Assembly (NCBI GenBank): GCA_031315995.1
Contig: JALDRG010000006.1
Span: forward strand, 124,001-188,000
Direction: 5' to 3'
DNA length: 64,000 bases
Source: Nitrospira sp.
GTDB lineage: Bacteria; Nitrospirota; Nitrospiria; Nitrospirales; Nitrospiraceae
The notes beneath the pieces are model-generated. The model had not been told where the DNA came from and did no database searches. It worked only from the letters and a program-made list of their open reading frames with translations. Shown here piece by piece: positions 1 to 7,651 of this stretch. Position numbers and translations under genes: made by a program. How positions within the stretch are numbered: position 1 is the stretch's first letter; the number at the start of each line of letters is the position of its first letter.

Positions 1-462
1 TATATGGGCGATTCCGGCGCGATGTTCATCGGTCTGATGCTCGGCGCCCTGTCGATGATCGGGAAGTATACTGAAGGCCATTCCGTATCGCTTCTGACGC
101 CGGTGTTGATACTGGGCATGCCTATTTTCGATACCCTATTCGTCATGTACATCCGATTCTTGCGCGGACTGCCGGTGTTTCTCGGCAGTCCGGATCACTT
201 CGCGATTCGCTTGCGGCATTGGGGGCTCTCGGTGACCCAAGTCGTTGTGCTCAGTTATGTCGGCGCAGCCTTACTGGGAGGGATCGGTCTCCTGGTCATG
301 GCGGTACCTCAGTCTATCGCCGTGATTCTGAGCGGGGTGACGGTGCTGGGCTTGGCCGCGGCCGCCGTGGCGTTGACTCGCGTGAATGTGTCCAAAGGAA
401 TCGCGGCGATCAGCAGGGATGCGGTTCCGCCACGTTCGACAGAAAGGACCGGCGCAGTATGA
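1..462 (+). CDS. Undecaprenyl-phosphate sugar-1-phosphate transferase (WecA/MraY family), C-terminal part
   Basis: The 5' end lies outside the window; the visible part opens in frame with Y-M-G-D-S-G, the Mg-binding signature of polyprenyl-phosphate N-acetylhexosamine-1-phosphate transferases. About five hydrophobic segments follow, and a cytoplasmic loop holds the R-L-P-V-F...G-S-P-D-H-F stretch with the conserved His typical of WecA-like members. The family starts glycan assembly by moving a sugar-1-phosphate from a UDP-sugar to undecaprenyl phosphate at the inner membrane. Its TGA overlaps the next start (ATGA), so it is translationally coupled to the FAD oxidoreductase. The glycosyltransferase and aminotransferase downstream fit a surface polysaccharide or lipid-linked glycan cluster. 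WecA-like is favoured over MraY because of this context; the sugar specificity cannot be read. Confidence 0.85.
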   Translation, partial: YMGDSGAMFIGLMLGALSMIGKYTEGHSVSLLTPVLILGMPIFDTLFVMYIRFLRGLPVFLGSPDHFAIRLRHWGLSVTQVVVLSYVGAALLGGIGLLVMAVPQSIAVILSGVTVLGLAAAAVALTRVNVSKGIAAISRDAVPPRSTERTGAV

Positions 463-1769
463 TTGTGATCGTCGGTGCTGGATTGGCGGGCCTCAGTGCG
501 GCCTACCACCTGCGCGGGATGCCCTATAGGATTCTAGAGCGGGAACGCGAGGCCGGAGGGCTCTGCCGGTCATACGTCAAAGACGGGTTCACGTTCGACT
601 ATACCGGGCACTTGCTGCACTTTCGTCAAACGGCGATCAAGGCCTTGGTGGAAAGTTTGCTCCCCGGTCAACTGCAGCGCCACGCCCGCCGATCCTATGT
701 CTTCTCTCATGAGACGTATACGGAGTATCCGTTTCAGGTGAATACGCATGGGCTCCCGCCGGAAGTGGTGCGGGAGTGCCTGCTGGGATTCATCGCCACG
801 CTGTCGAACCCTTCGTCGACGCCGCCGGTAGAGAGCCGGTCGTTCAAACAATGGATCATCGAGAGCTTGGGAGAGGGCATTGCGAAACATTTCATGGTGC
901 CCTTCAACGAAAAGTTGTGGCAGGTGCCGCTTGAGGAGCTGACGTCCGATTGGGTGTCCTGGCTGGTTCCGAAGCCGGACGTGAAAGATGTCGTCAACGG
1001 CGCCTTGGGTATTAAGGACAAGGCGTTCGGCTATAACCCATCGTTTTTGTATCCTGCCAGCGGGGGGATCAAGGTACTGCCGGAAGCGTTCCTTCCCTCG
1101 ATTGAGAATCTATCGTACGACTCCGAGTTGGTCGAGATCGAGACGGGGCGGCGGCGGGCGGTGTTTCGCAGCGCACAGGGCGAACGCACGGAAGAGTATG
1201 AGCGGGTCGTGTCGACGATTCCTTTGCCCGACTTGGTGCGGCGTTGTGTCGATCTCCCGGCATCGTTGCGCGAATTGGCCGCGTCGCTGCGATGGGTATC
1301 CGTGTCGAACGTGAATCTGGCTGTCGCGCGCGAGCGCATCTCCGACAAACATTGGATCTACTTCCCGGAACACCAGTACCCATTTTATCGCGCGGGGTTC
1401 CCTATGAATTTTTCACCTGCGATGGGCCGGTCCGGCTGCAGTTCTCTGTACGTGGAAATTTCGCACCAGCCGACGGAGCGGGAATCCGATGCCGCGCTGA
1501 TCGATCGAGTTCGTCGAGGATTGGAGCGGGCCGGCGTGTTGCAACGGGCCGACGAGCTGGTGATGTCGGATGTGAAGGATTTGTATTACGCCTATGTCCT
1601 GTTCGATCGCTATCGCGGGCGCGCGGTCCAAGAACTCCTGGCTGAGTTGGAGCGCCGCGGCATCTCATCGATCGGGCGATATGGATTATGGGAACACACG
1701 TCGATGGAAGACGCGATTGCTCAGGGACAACAAGTTGCCGCGCGGTTGCGGATGAGGGCCGCGGCCTGA
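459..1769 (+). CDS. FAD-dependent oxidoreductase (protoporphyrinogen oxidase / UDP-galactopyranose mutase-like)
   Basis: The 436-residue protein starts at the ATG overlapping the upstream stop; a longer frame reading upstream is antisense-like and not used. Residues 2-30 form a Rossmann dinucleotide fold (V-I-V-G-A-G-L-A-G-L), followed by the G-G-L-C-R-S motif that contacts FAD in amine oxidase and mutase-like enzymes. The middle carries a G-Y-N-P-S-F-L-Y-P...G-G-I stretch that recurs in flavoproteins of polysaccharide loci, and a C-terminal FAD segment follows. Such proteins act on nucleotide sugars or lipid-linked intermediates in glycan clusters. It sits between a glycan-initiating transferase and a GT4 enzyme, which supports that role, but the substrate is unknown and true UDP-galactopyranose mutase activity is only one option. 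Confidence 0.8.
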   Translation: MIVIVGAGLAGLSAAYHLRGMPYRILEREREAGGLCRSYVKDGFTFDYTGHLLHFRQTAIKALVESLLPGQLQRHARRSYVFSHETYTEYPFQVNTHGLPPEVVRECLLGFIATLSNPSSTPPVESRSFKQWIIESLGEGIAKHFMVPFNEKLWQVPLEELTSDWVSWLVPKPDVKDVVNGALGIKDKAFGYNPSFLYPASGGIKVLPEAFLPSIENLSYDSELVEIETGRRRAVFRSAQGERTEEYERVVSTIPLPDLVRRCVDLPASLRELAASLRWVSVSNVNLAVARERISDKHWIYFPEHQYPFYRAGFPMNFSPAMGRSGCSSLYVEISHQPTERESDAALIDRVRRGLERAGVLQRADELVMSDVKDLYYAYVLFDRYRGRAVQELLAELERRGISSIGRYGLWEHTSMEDAIAQGQQVAARLRMRAAA

Positions 1770-1782
1770 GCGCGTCAATGCC

Positions 1783-2973
1783 ATGCATGTAGTGTGTCAC
1801 GTGGTTACGAAGTTGGAATTAGGCGGCGCGCAGGAAGTGGCGATGCGAGTAGTCGCGGGGTTGGATCGCGGACGATTCCGACCTGTCCTGATCGCGGGGG
1901 TGGGAGGGATGCTGACCGCCGAGGCGCATGCGCTCGACGGGGTCGAGGTCTGCACGATTCCGTCGCTGCTGCGTGACATTCGCCCGTGGCACGATCTGCG
2001 GGCGTTATGGGAACTCGTCGGCACGTTCCGACGGCTCCGACCAAAGATTGTGCACACCCACAGTTCAAAAGCTGGTATTCTAGGGCGGTTGGCTGCGTGG
2101 CTTGCCGGTGTCCCCTGCATCCTGCACACGATCCACGGGTACGGTATCACGCCGGCGCAGCCGTTCTGGCAACAACGTCTGTTGATCGCCCTCGAATGGA
2201 TAGTCGGACGTATCACTACGCATTGGATCGCGGTCTCGCAGGCGGATCGTCGTCAGGGGATCGCATGGGGACTCTTCACCGCGTCGAAGGTATCGGTGGT
2301 GAGGCCTGGTATCGACCCGGCGGCCTTTGCGGCCCGGATAGCGTCGCCGGAGCGTGATCGTCTTCGCGCTCTGCTGGGTGTGGGCCCTGATCACCTGCTC
2401 GTGGGAACGGTCTCGTGCTTGAAACCGCAAAAATCTCCCGAAGACTTTGTCCGCGTCGCCACGCTCGTCTGCCAGCGTGTGCCTGCGGCCCGCTGTGTCC
2501 TGGTCGGCGACGGCGTGTTGCGGCCACGGATCGAAGCGTTGTTACAGGCGAATGGGTTGCAGGAGCGCGTGACCTTGCTCGGCTGGCGCCGCGATGTGGC
2601 GGCGCTGTTGAAAGCCTTCGATGTGTTCGTGTTAACGTCTCACTGGGAGGGGTTGTCCTGCGCGGTGCTTGAGGCCAGAGCCAGCCGGATTCCGATCGTG
2701 GCGACGCGGGTAGGCGGCGCGGCTGAGGCGATTGTCGAGGGCATCCAAGGGACGCTCTGCCCGGCCGGAGATGTTCGGGCCATGGCCCAGCGGGTCTGCC
2801 AGATACTTGAAGACGAGCGTTTTCGCACTGACCTTCGGACCGGTACGCAGGAATTTCCGGAGGAGTTTACGATTCAGGAGACGGTCAAGCAGTACCAGTC
2901 GCTTTATGCCTATCTCCTGCACGCCACGCGCCCGAGCGACGATGTGATGAAGTTACAGCCCAATCGACTGTAA
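1783..2973 (+). CDS. Glycosyltransferase family 4
   Basis: The 396-residue GT-B enzyme has an N-terminal acceptor domain opening with the L-E-L-G-G-A-Q-E loop (residues 11-18) and the H-T-H-S-S-K-A-G stretch near residue 105 that is common in GT4 proteins. The C-terminal donor domain has the E-x7-E motif (E-G-L-S-C-A-V-L-E, near residue 290) followed by the glycine-rich P-I-V-A-T-R-V-G-G segment that binds the nucleotide sugar. It starts 13 bp after the FAD oxidoreductase and ends 18 bp before the aminotransferase, so the genes form one operon. It should act at the cytoplasmic face of the membrane, extending a lipid-linked glycan. Donor and acceptor sugars cannot be inferred. Confidence 0.9.
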   Translation: MHVVCHVVTKLELGGAQEVAMRVVAGLDRGRFRPVLIAGVGGMLTAEAHALDGVEVCTIPSLLRDIRPWHDLRALWELVGTFRRLRPKIVHTHSSKAGILGRLAAWLAGVPCILHTIHGYGITPAQPFWQQRLLIALEWIVGRITTHWIAVSQADRRQGIAWGLFTASKVSVVRPGIDPAAFAARIASPERDRLRALLGVGPDHLLVGTVSCLKPQKSPEDFVRVATLVCQRVPAARCVLVGDGVLRPRIEALLQANGLQERVTLLGWRRDVAALLKAFDVFVLTSHWEGLSCAVLEARASRIPIVATRVGGAAEAIVEGIQGTLCPAGDVRAMAQRVCQILEDERFRTDLRTGTQEFPEEFTIQETVKQYQSLYAYLLHATRPSDDVMKLQPNRL

Positions 2974-2991
2974 AGGGGACCTGAGGATACA

Positions 2992-4110
2992 ATGAACATC
3001 CCGCTGCTTGATCTCAAAGCCCAGTATCGATCAATGCGCAGTGAAATCCTGGCTGCGATTGAGGCCACCTGTGACGAGCAGGGGTTCATCCTTGGTCCGC
3101 GCGTGGCGGCGCTGGAGCAGGCTGTGGCGGACTATGTCGGCAGCTCCCACGCGGTTGGCGTGGCGTCCGGCAGCGACGCGCTCCTGCTGGCCTTGATGGC
3201 CTTGGGGGTGAAAGCCGGTGATGAAGTGGTCACGGTGCCCTTTACCTTTTTCGCGACCGCAGGAGCGATTTCCCGGCTCGGAGCCAAGCCGGTATTTATC
3301 GATATCCGACCGGATGATTTTAATATGGATCCGGGACTGCTTGAACGCGCCATCACGGATCGGACCAAAGCGATCATCCCGGTGCATCTCTTCGGACAAT
3401 GCGCGGATATGGAGGCGATTAACGAGATCGCCCGAGCACACCAGATCGGCGTGATCGAGGATGCCTGCCAGGCTATCGGCGCTCGCCGAAACGGACGGCA
3501 TGCCGGTGTGCTGGGGAATCTGGCCTGTTTCAGCTTCTTCCCATCGAAAAATTTGGGCGGCTTCGGCGATGCCGGTATGGTGACCACGAACGACCCGGTT
3601 CTGTCGGAATCCATCGCCATGTTGCGCGTCCACGGCAGCCGGGTGCGTTACGTGCACGAAGCGATCGGCATCAACAGCCGGTTGGATGCCTTGCAAGCGG
3701 CGGTGTTGTTGGTAAAACTGAAACGGTTGGATGAATGGGCGGAAGGCCGCCGCCGGAATGCCGCGCGGTATGTGCAGTTTTTCGCGGATGTGAAATTGAC
3801 GGATCGTGTGACCTTGCCCATCGTGGGCGCCGACAACTTTCATGTGTTCAATCAATTCACGCTCCGTGTCTCGAAGCGTGACGAGTTGCGAAGCTACTTG
3901 AAGGACCACGGCATCGGCACGGAAGTGTATTACCCCCTGCCGCTGCATCTGCAAAATTGTTATCGAGAACTGGGCTATCAGAAAGGTGCCTTCCCGCACT
4001 CGGAACGTGCTGCCGAAGAAGTGCTTTCGATTCCCATCTACGCAGAACTTTCCGACGAACAGCTCCAATACGTCGTGCAGACGATCGCATCGTTCTACCG
4101 GACACGTTAG
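2992..4110 (+). CDS. DegT/DnrJ/EryC1/StrS family sugar aminotransferase
   Basis: The 372-residue PLP enzyme transaminates keto-sugars attached to nucleotides to give amino sugars such as UDP- or dTDP-linked 3- or 4-amino sugars. It starts with the family signature I-P-L-L-D-L-K-A-Q-Y, has the G-S-D-A-L cofactor-binding turn near residue 60 and the E-D-A-C-Q-A-I-G segment near residue 155. The Schiff-base lysine is K186 in F-F-P-S-K-N-L-G-G, and the C-terminal Y-Y-P-x-P-L-H-L-Q motif is present. The length is normal. Its place as last gene of the run with the GT4 enzyme suggests that the glycan made here contains an amino sugar. Confidence 0.92.
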   Translation: MNIPLLDLKAQYRSMRSEILAAIEATCDEQGFILGPRVAALEQAVADYVGSSHAVGVASGSDALLLALMALGVKAGDEVVTVPFTFFATAGAISRLGAKPVFIDIRPDDFNMDPGLLERAITDRTKAIIPVHLFGQCADMEAINEIARAHQIGVIEDACQAIGARRNGRHAGVLGNLACFSFFPSKNLGGFGDAGMVTTNDPVLSESIAMLRVHGSRVRYVHEAIGINSRLDALQAAVLLVKLKRLDEWAEGRRRNAARYVQFFADVKLTDRVTLPIVGADNFHVFNQFTLRVSKRDELRSYLKDHGIGTEVYYPLPLHLQNCYRELGYQKGAFPHSERAAEEVLSIPIYAELSDEQLQYVVQTIASFYRTR

Positions 4111-4252
4111 CGCCGGCGTCCGACGCCGCGTCCCTCTCTGGCCGAAGGCTCCTCACCATCTACTCCCCATCAACGGGTCCACGATTGTCAGTCAGGCCGG
4201 TGGCGCTTGCCTTTTCTGCGAATCAACAGCCGGAGTCGCCTCATCGGACCTG

Positions 4253-4414
4253 ATGACCGGAAGGGTTACGCTCTTGCCGGTCGTCGAACCGACGACAAAC
4301 GCCCCGATAGAGACGCTGTTCAAGTCTGAACAACCAAGAGGCGACGGTGTACACCAGGGCCCGCTGTGGGGCATTGCGCTGCGTAGCATCGGATCCTGGC
4401 TCGACGAACCATGA
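4253..4414 (+). CDS. Possible small protein of unknown function
   Basis: A 53-residue frame (begins M-T-G-R-V-T, ends L-D-E-P) lies in the 500-bp gap between the aminotransferase and the sensor kinase. Its TGA overlaps the ATG of the next small frame (ATGA), the same coupling used by real gene pairs in this window. The composition looks protein-like, with no low-complexity bias. There is no strong ribosome-binding site and I do not recognise a family. It may be coding, or chance in a GC-rich spacer. Confidence 0.3.
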   Translation: MTGRVTLLPVVEPTTNAPIETLFKSEQPRGDGVHQGPLWGIALRSIGSWLDEP

Positions 4415-4563
4415 ACGAAGAAGTCGGTGCTCTACGTTGGAACGGGCAAGCCTGGCAAGTGATACCGGTACAGGCTTCGCCGCTCGTCATCATCGAGTGG
4501 TTTGCCGGAATCGGCGTCGTTGTCGGGACGATGGATGCGTGGTTCATGGCGTGCGAGGCATAG
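4411..4563 (+). CDS. Possible small single-span membrane protein
   Basis: A 50-residue frame overlaps the preceding small frame by ATGA. Its first 20 residues are polar (L-R-W-N-G-Q-A-W-Q-V) and the rest is one hydrophobic segment (residues about 24-46) rich in Ile, Val, Gly and Trp, as in small membrane proteins. It ends 47 bp before the kinase start, and an AAGGAGG at 4574-4580 follows it. No family was recognised. The coupling and hydrophobic pattern argue for coding, while the lack of a clear ribosome-binding site argues against. Confidence 0.32.
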   Translation: MNEEVGALRWNGQAWQVIPVQASPLVIIEWFAGIGVVVGTMDAWFMACEA

Positions 4564-4610
4564 GGATTGCTCCCAAGGAGGACAGTAGGAGACGCGGTGT
4601 CGTTGTACGT

Positions 4611-6443
4611 ATGACAAACGATTCCTCATTCATTCTCGGCATGTCGCGCAGCAGCTATTCCATATTGGGAGTGGCCTTGGCGTTGATCGCGTCCATCGGC
4701 GCAATCGATTGGTGGCTGCCATTGGGCCTGACCATCACGACCCTCTACGTAGTGCCCGTGCTCATCGCGTCAAGAATTCCCCATCCTCGTATGACGTTCT
4801 GGGTGGCCGCCATAGCGTCTCTGGTGACAATGCTCGATATGTTCGATCGACCGCTGTTCGCCTTGACCTGGGTGAGCGCCATGAATCGGGCCTTTGCATT
4901 GATGGTGATATGGGTGACGGCGCTGCTGTGCTTGCGTCGCCAGCGCGACGAAGCCGAATTGCTGCGCATCAATGAAGATATCGAGCAGCAAGTACAGGAA
5001 CGTACGGCGGATCTGGCCGCCGCCAATCAGGAACTTGAAGTGCTGCGCGCGGAAGCGGTGTCCGAATTGGTGGCGATCGTCAAATCATCCGACGATGCCA
5101 TTGTTGGCATGACCTTGAACGGCATGATTCAAAGTTGGAATCGGGGTGCGGAACGCGTCTACGGGTATGGGGCCGAGGAAGTTCTTGGTCGATCGATCTC
5201 CGTACTCTGCCCCCCGACCCGGTTGGATGAAGTGCCGACGATGCTCGACCGGATCGCGTGCGGGGAGCATGTGCGCAATGTCGAAATGGTGCAGCGGCGA
5301 AAGCAGGGAGAGCGCATCGATGTGTCGCTGACGATTTCGCCGGTGAAAGATGTCGACGGCTGCGTCATGGGCGCATCGGCCATCGCGCGCGACGTCACGG
5401 TAAAGAAACGAATCGAAGCGGCCCTGCGTGAAAGCGAAGCCCGGTTTCGGATGATGGCGGACACGGCCCCCGTTATGGTCTGGATGGCCGGGCCGGATAC
5501 ACATATCACCTTCATCAACAAACGGTGGTTGGAGTTTACCGGGCGCACCGTGCAGGAAGAGATCGGAGACAATTGGTTTACCGGCATTCACGCCGATGAT
5601 CTGGATCGTTGCCGGAAGTCCTATCTGGACGCCTTCAAATCCGAGCGGCCGTTCTTTATGGAATACCGGCTGCGGCGCCACGACGGAGAATATCGATGGA
5701 TCACGGATACGGGAGTTCCGTTGTTCGACGAGGAGGGGCGATTTGGCGGGTATATCGGCACCTGCATGGACTTGACGGAACGCAAGGACATGGAAAACCA
5801 GCTCCGTCGCATGTTGAAGGAAAAAGAAAGCCTGTTGCGGGAAGTTCACCACCGGGTCAAAAACAACCTGCAAGTCATTTCCAGTCTCCTGAATTTGCAG
5901 TCGGCCTCCATCAAGGACCCCGTCGTCAATCAGCTGTTCCGGGAATGTCAGGTGCGTATCACCTCGATTGCGCTATTGCATGAGACGCTGCATCGTTCCA
6001 GCGATCTGTCGCGAATCAAAATGGGCGACTATATCCGCACGTTGACCGGCCATTTATTTCGTTCCTACGGGGTCGATCCGACGCTCATCGCGCTGGAATT
6101 GAACGTGGACGATGTCGAGTTCGATATCGACACGGGATTGACGTGCGGGTTGATCATCGATGAACTGGTTTCCAATTGTTTGAAACACGCATTTATCGAG
6201 GACCGCGGCGGAACGGTGCACATCGACCTACTCGATCATGTCGACGGGACCTTTACCTTGTGCGTGAGTGACGACGGCATCGGCATTCCCAAGGACGGCG
6301 TGCTCAACAATCCCGATTCTCTGGGCTTGGAACTCGTCACCCTGTTGGCGGAGAAGCTGGATGGTAGCACGGAACTCAACAGCGGGGACGGCACGGAATG
6401 GCAGATTCGCTTCCAACAACTGCACTATTCAGAAAGGGTGTGA
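4611..6443 (+). CDS. Membrane-anchored PAS sensor histidine kinase (HisKA_2 family)
   Basis: The 610-residue kinase has four hydrophobic segments (residues about 10-115), a short coiled coil, two PAS domains (about 150-275 and 285-405, each closing with a PAC-type R-D-V-T / M-D-L-T turn), a HisKA_2 dimerisation domain with the phosphoacceptor in V-H-H-R-V-K-N-N-L-Q (first His 413), and a HATPase_c domain with N and G boxes (E-L-V-S-N-C-L-K-H, D-D-G-I-G-I-P). The start is uncertain: in-frame codons continue upstream, and AAGGAGG lies 30 bp before this ATG. A response regulator begins 5 bp downstream and is its obvious partner. The membrane N-terminus plus PAS pair suggests redox, small-molecule or membrane-state sensing. 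The target is unknown. Confidence 0.9.
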   Translation: MTNDSSFILGMSRSSYSILGVALALIASIGAIDWWLPLGLTITTLYVVPVLIASRIPHPRMTFWVAAIASLVTMLDMFDRPLFALTWVSAMNRAFALMVIWVTALLCLRRQRDEAELLRINEDIEQQVQERTADLAAANQELEVLRAEAVSELVAIVKSSDDAIVGMTLNGMIQSWNRGAERVYGYGAEEVLGRSISVLCPPTRLDEVPTMLDRIACGEHVRNVEMVQRRKQGERIDVSLTISPVKDVDGCVMGASAIARDVTVKKRIEAALRESEARFRMMADTAPVMVWMAGPDTHITFINKRWLEFTGRTVQEEIGDNWFTGIHADDLDRCRKSYLDAFKSERPFFMEYRLRRHDGEYRWITDTGVPLFDEEGRFGGYIGTCMDLTERKDMENQLRRMLKEKESLLREVHHRVKNNLQVISSLLNLQSASIKDPVVNQLFRECQVRITSIALLHETLHRSSDLSRIKMGDYIRTLTGHLFRSYGVDPTLIALELNVDDVEFDIDTGLTCGLIIDELVSNCLKHAFIEDRGGTVHIDLLDHVDGTFTLCVSDDGIGIPKDGVLNNPDSLGLELVTLLAEKLDGSTELNSGDGTEWQIRFQQLHYSERV

Positions 6444-6448
6444 ACGCC

Positions 6449-7444
6449 ATGGAACCAGCCAGCATCTTGATTGTGGAAGATGAGCCCGTGGTGGCGAAAG
6501 ATATTCAGCTCAGCCTGCAGCGGCTGGGGTATCGCGTGCCGGCCACGGCGACCTCCGGCGAAGAGGCCATCCGCAAGGCCGTCGACATGCATCCGGACCT
6601 GATCTTAATGGATATTGTGCTGAAGGGGAACATGGACGGTGTGGAAACCGCCCTCCAGATTCAGCGAAAACAGGATGTGCCGGTCATTTACCTCACGGCC
6701 TATGCCGACACCCACACGCTCGAGCGAGCGAAGGTCACGTCGCCGGCCGGCTATATGCTCAAGCCGTATCAGGCGAACGAACTGCGGACGACGATTGAAC
6801 TGGCGCTGCATCGCGCGCAGCATGACCGCCACATGCGTGAGCAATTGCGGTGGATTGCCACCACCGTGCGCTGTATCGGCGACGGGATCGTGACGACCGA
6901 TCGCGCGGGGCATGTGACCTATATGAATCCCGCGGCCGAGGATTTCACGGGTTGGAGTCAGGAAGACGCCGTAGGCATGTGTGTGTCGGGACTCCTGAGC
7001 GTTCAGGAGGTTGGGGCGATGCCACCGTTCGAGAATCCGGCCCAGCAGGCGATGACCCAGGTGCGCATGGTGACCATCGACGAGGCGATCCTCATCTCCA
7101 GGCAGGGCGGCCGCCGGACCATTCGCGGCAGTGTGGCGCCGGTGGTCGACGACGGCGGTATTGTGCTCGGCGCCGTGCTTGTGTTTCACGAGATCGTATC
7201 GAGTGGGCAAGGGCTTCCAGTCCAAGACGAACGGAGCGAGGCCGTCTGGAAGATGGATGCGCGACTCGGGCGTCCGCAAGGAATCATCAATTTGTGCTCC
7301 TGGTGCAAGCGCGTTCCAGATCAATCCGGTGAATGGTACGACCTGGCGACTTTCATTGCCGAGCGATCGGCGATTCAGTTCAACGGCGGGCTCTGCCCGG
7401 AATGTATGGGCCACTGTTTTCCCTGCGACGGCAGGCAGAGATAA
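6449..7444 (+). CDS. Response regulator with PAS domain and C-terminal Cys cluster
   Basis: This 331-residue protein begins with a receiver domain (residues 1-125: acidic E-D-E pocket, phosphoacceptor D55 in L-M-D-I-V, conserved T and K in L-T-A-Y and L-K-P-Y). A PAS domain follows (about 135-250). The tail carries C-S-W-C-K-R-V and then C-P-E-C-M-G-H-C-F-P-C, resembling the Cys-rich end seen on many delta-proteobacterial and Nitrospira sensor proteins, possibly a metal or redox site. There is no DNA-binding or enzymatic output domain, so it may act by protein contacts. An AGAAAGGG ribosome-binding site lies inside the end of the kinase gene and the spacing is 5 bp, so the two are co-translated. 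Confidence 0.87.
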   Translation: MEPASILIVEDEPVVAKDIQLSLQRLGYRVPATATSGEEAIRKAVDMHPDLILMDIVLKGNMDGVETALQIQRKQDVPVIYLTAYADTHTLERAKVTSPAGYMLKPYQANELRTTIELALHRAQHDRHMREQLRWIATTVRCIGDGIVTTDRAGHVTYMNPAAEDFTGWSQEDAVGMCVSGLLSVQEVGAMPPFENPAQQAMTQVRMVTIDEAILISRQGGRRTIRGSVAPVVDDGGIVLGAVLVFHEIVSSGQGLPVQDERSEAVWKMDARLGRPQGIINLCSWCKRVPDQSGEWYDLATFIAERSAIQFNGGLCPECMGHCFPCDGRQR

Positions 7445-7651
7445 ATGTAGTACGGCATCCGCGAGGGTTCGTCGGCACCGCGTGCATCCTACAAGATGCC
7501 GCATCCGCGTCCGCGGAACCTGTTCACACGTTCAGGTCCTCGATCCTTCCCGTGCGCCCGCCTCATTTGGTGGCCTTGTGCGAATTTCCAAGAAGGCTTC
7601 AAGAACGCGCGGGAATAGACTATAGTAGCACTGCACATGCAGTGACGACTT

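Noticed and set aside
3031..4068. 345-codon minus-strand frame opposite the DegT aminotransferase
   Set aside because: Shadow of a strongly supported gene in a GC-rich genome; its composition is His/Arg-rich and has no family features.
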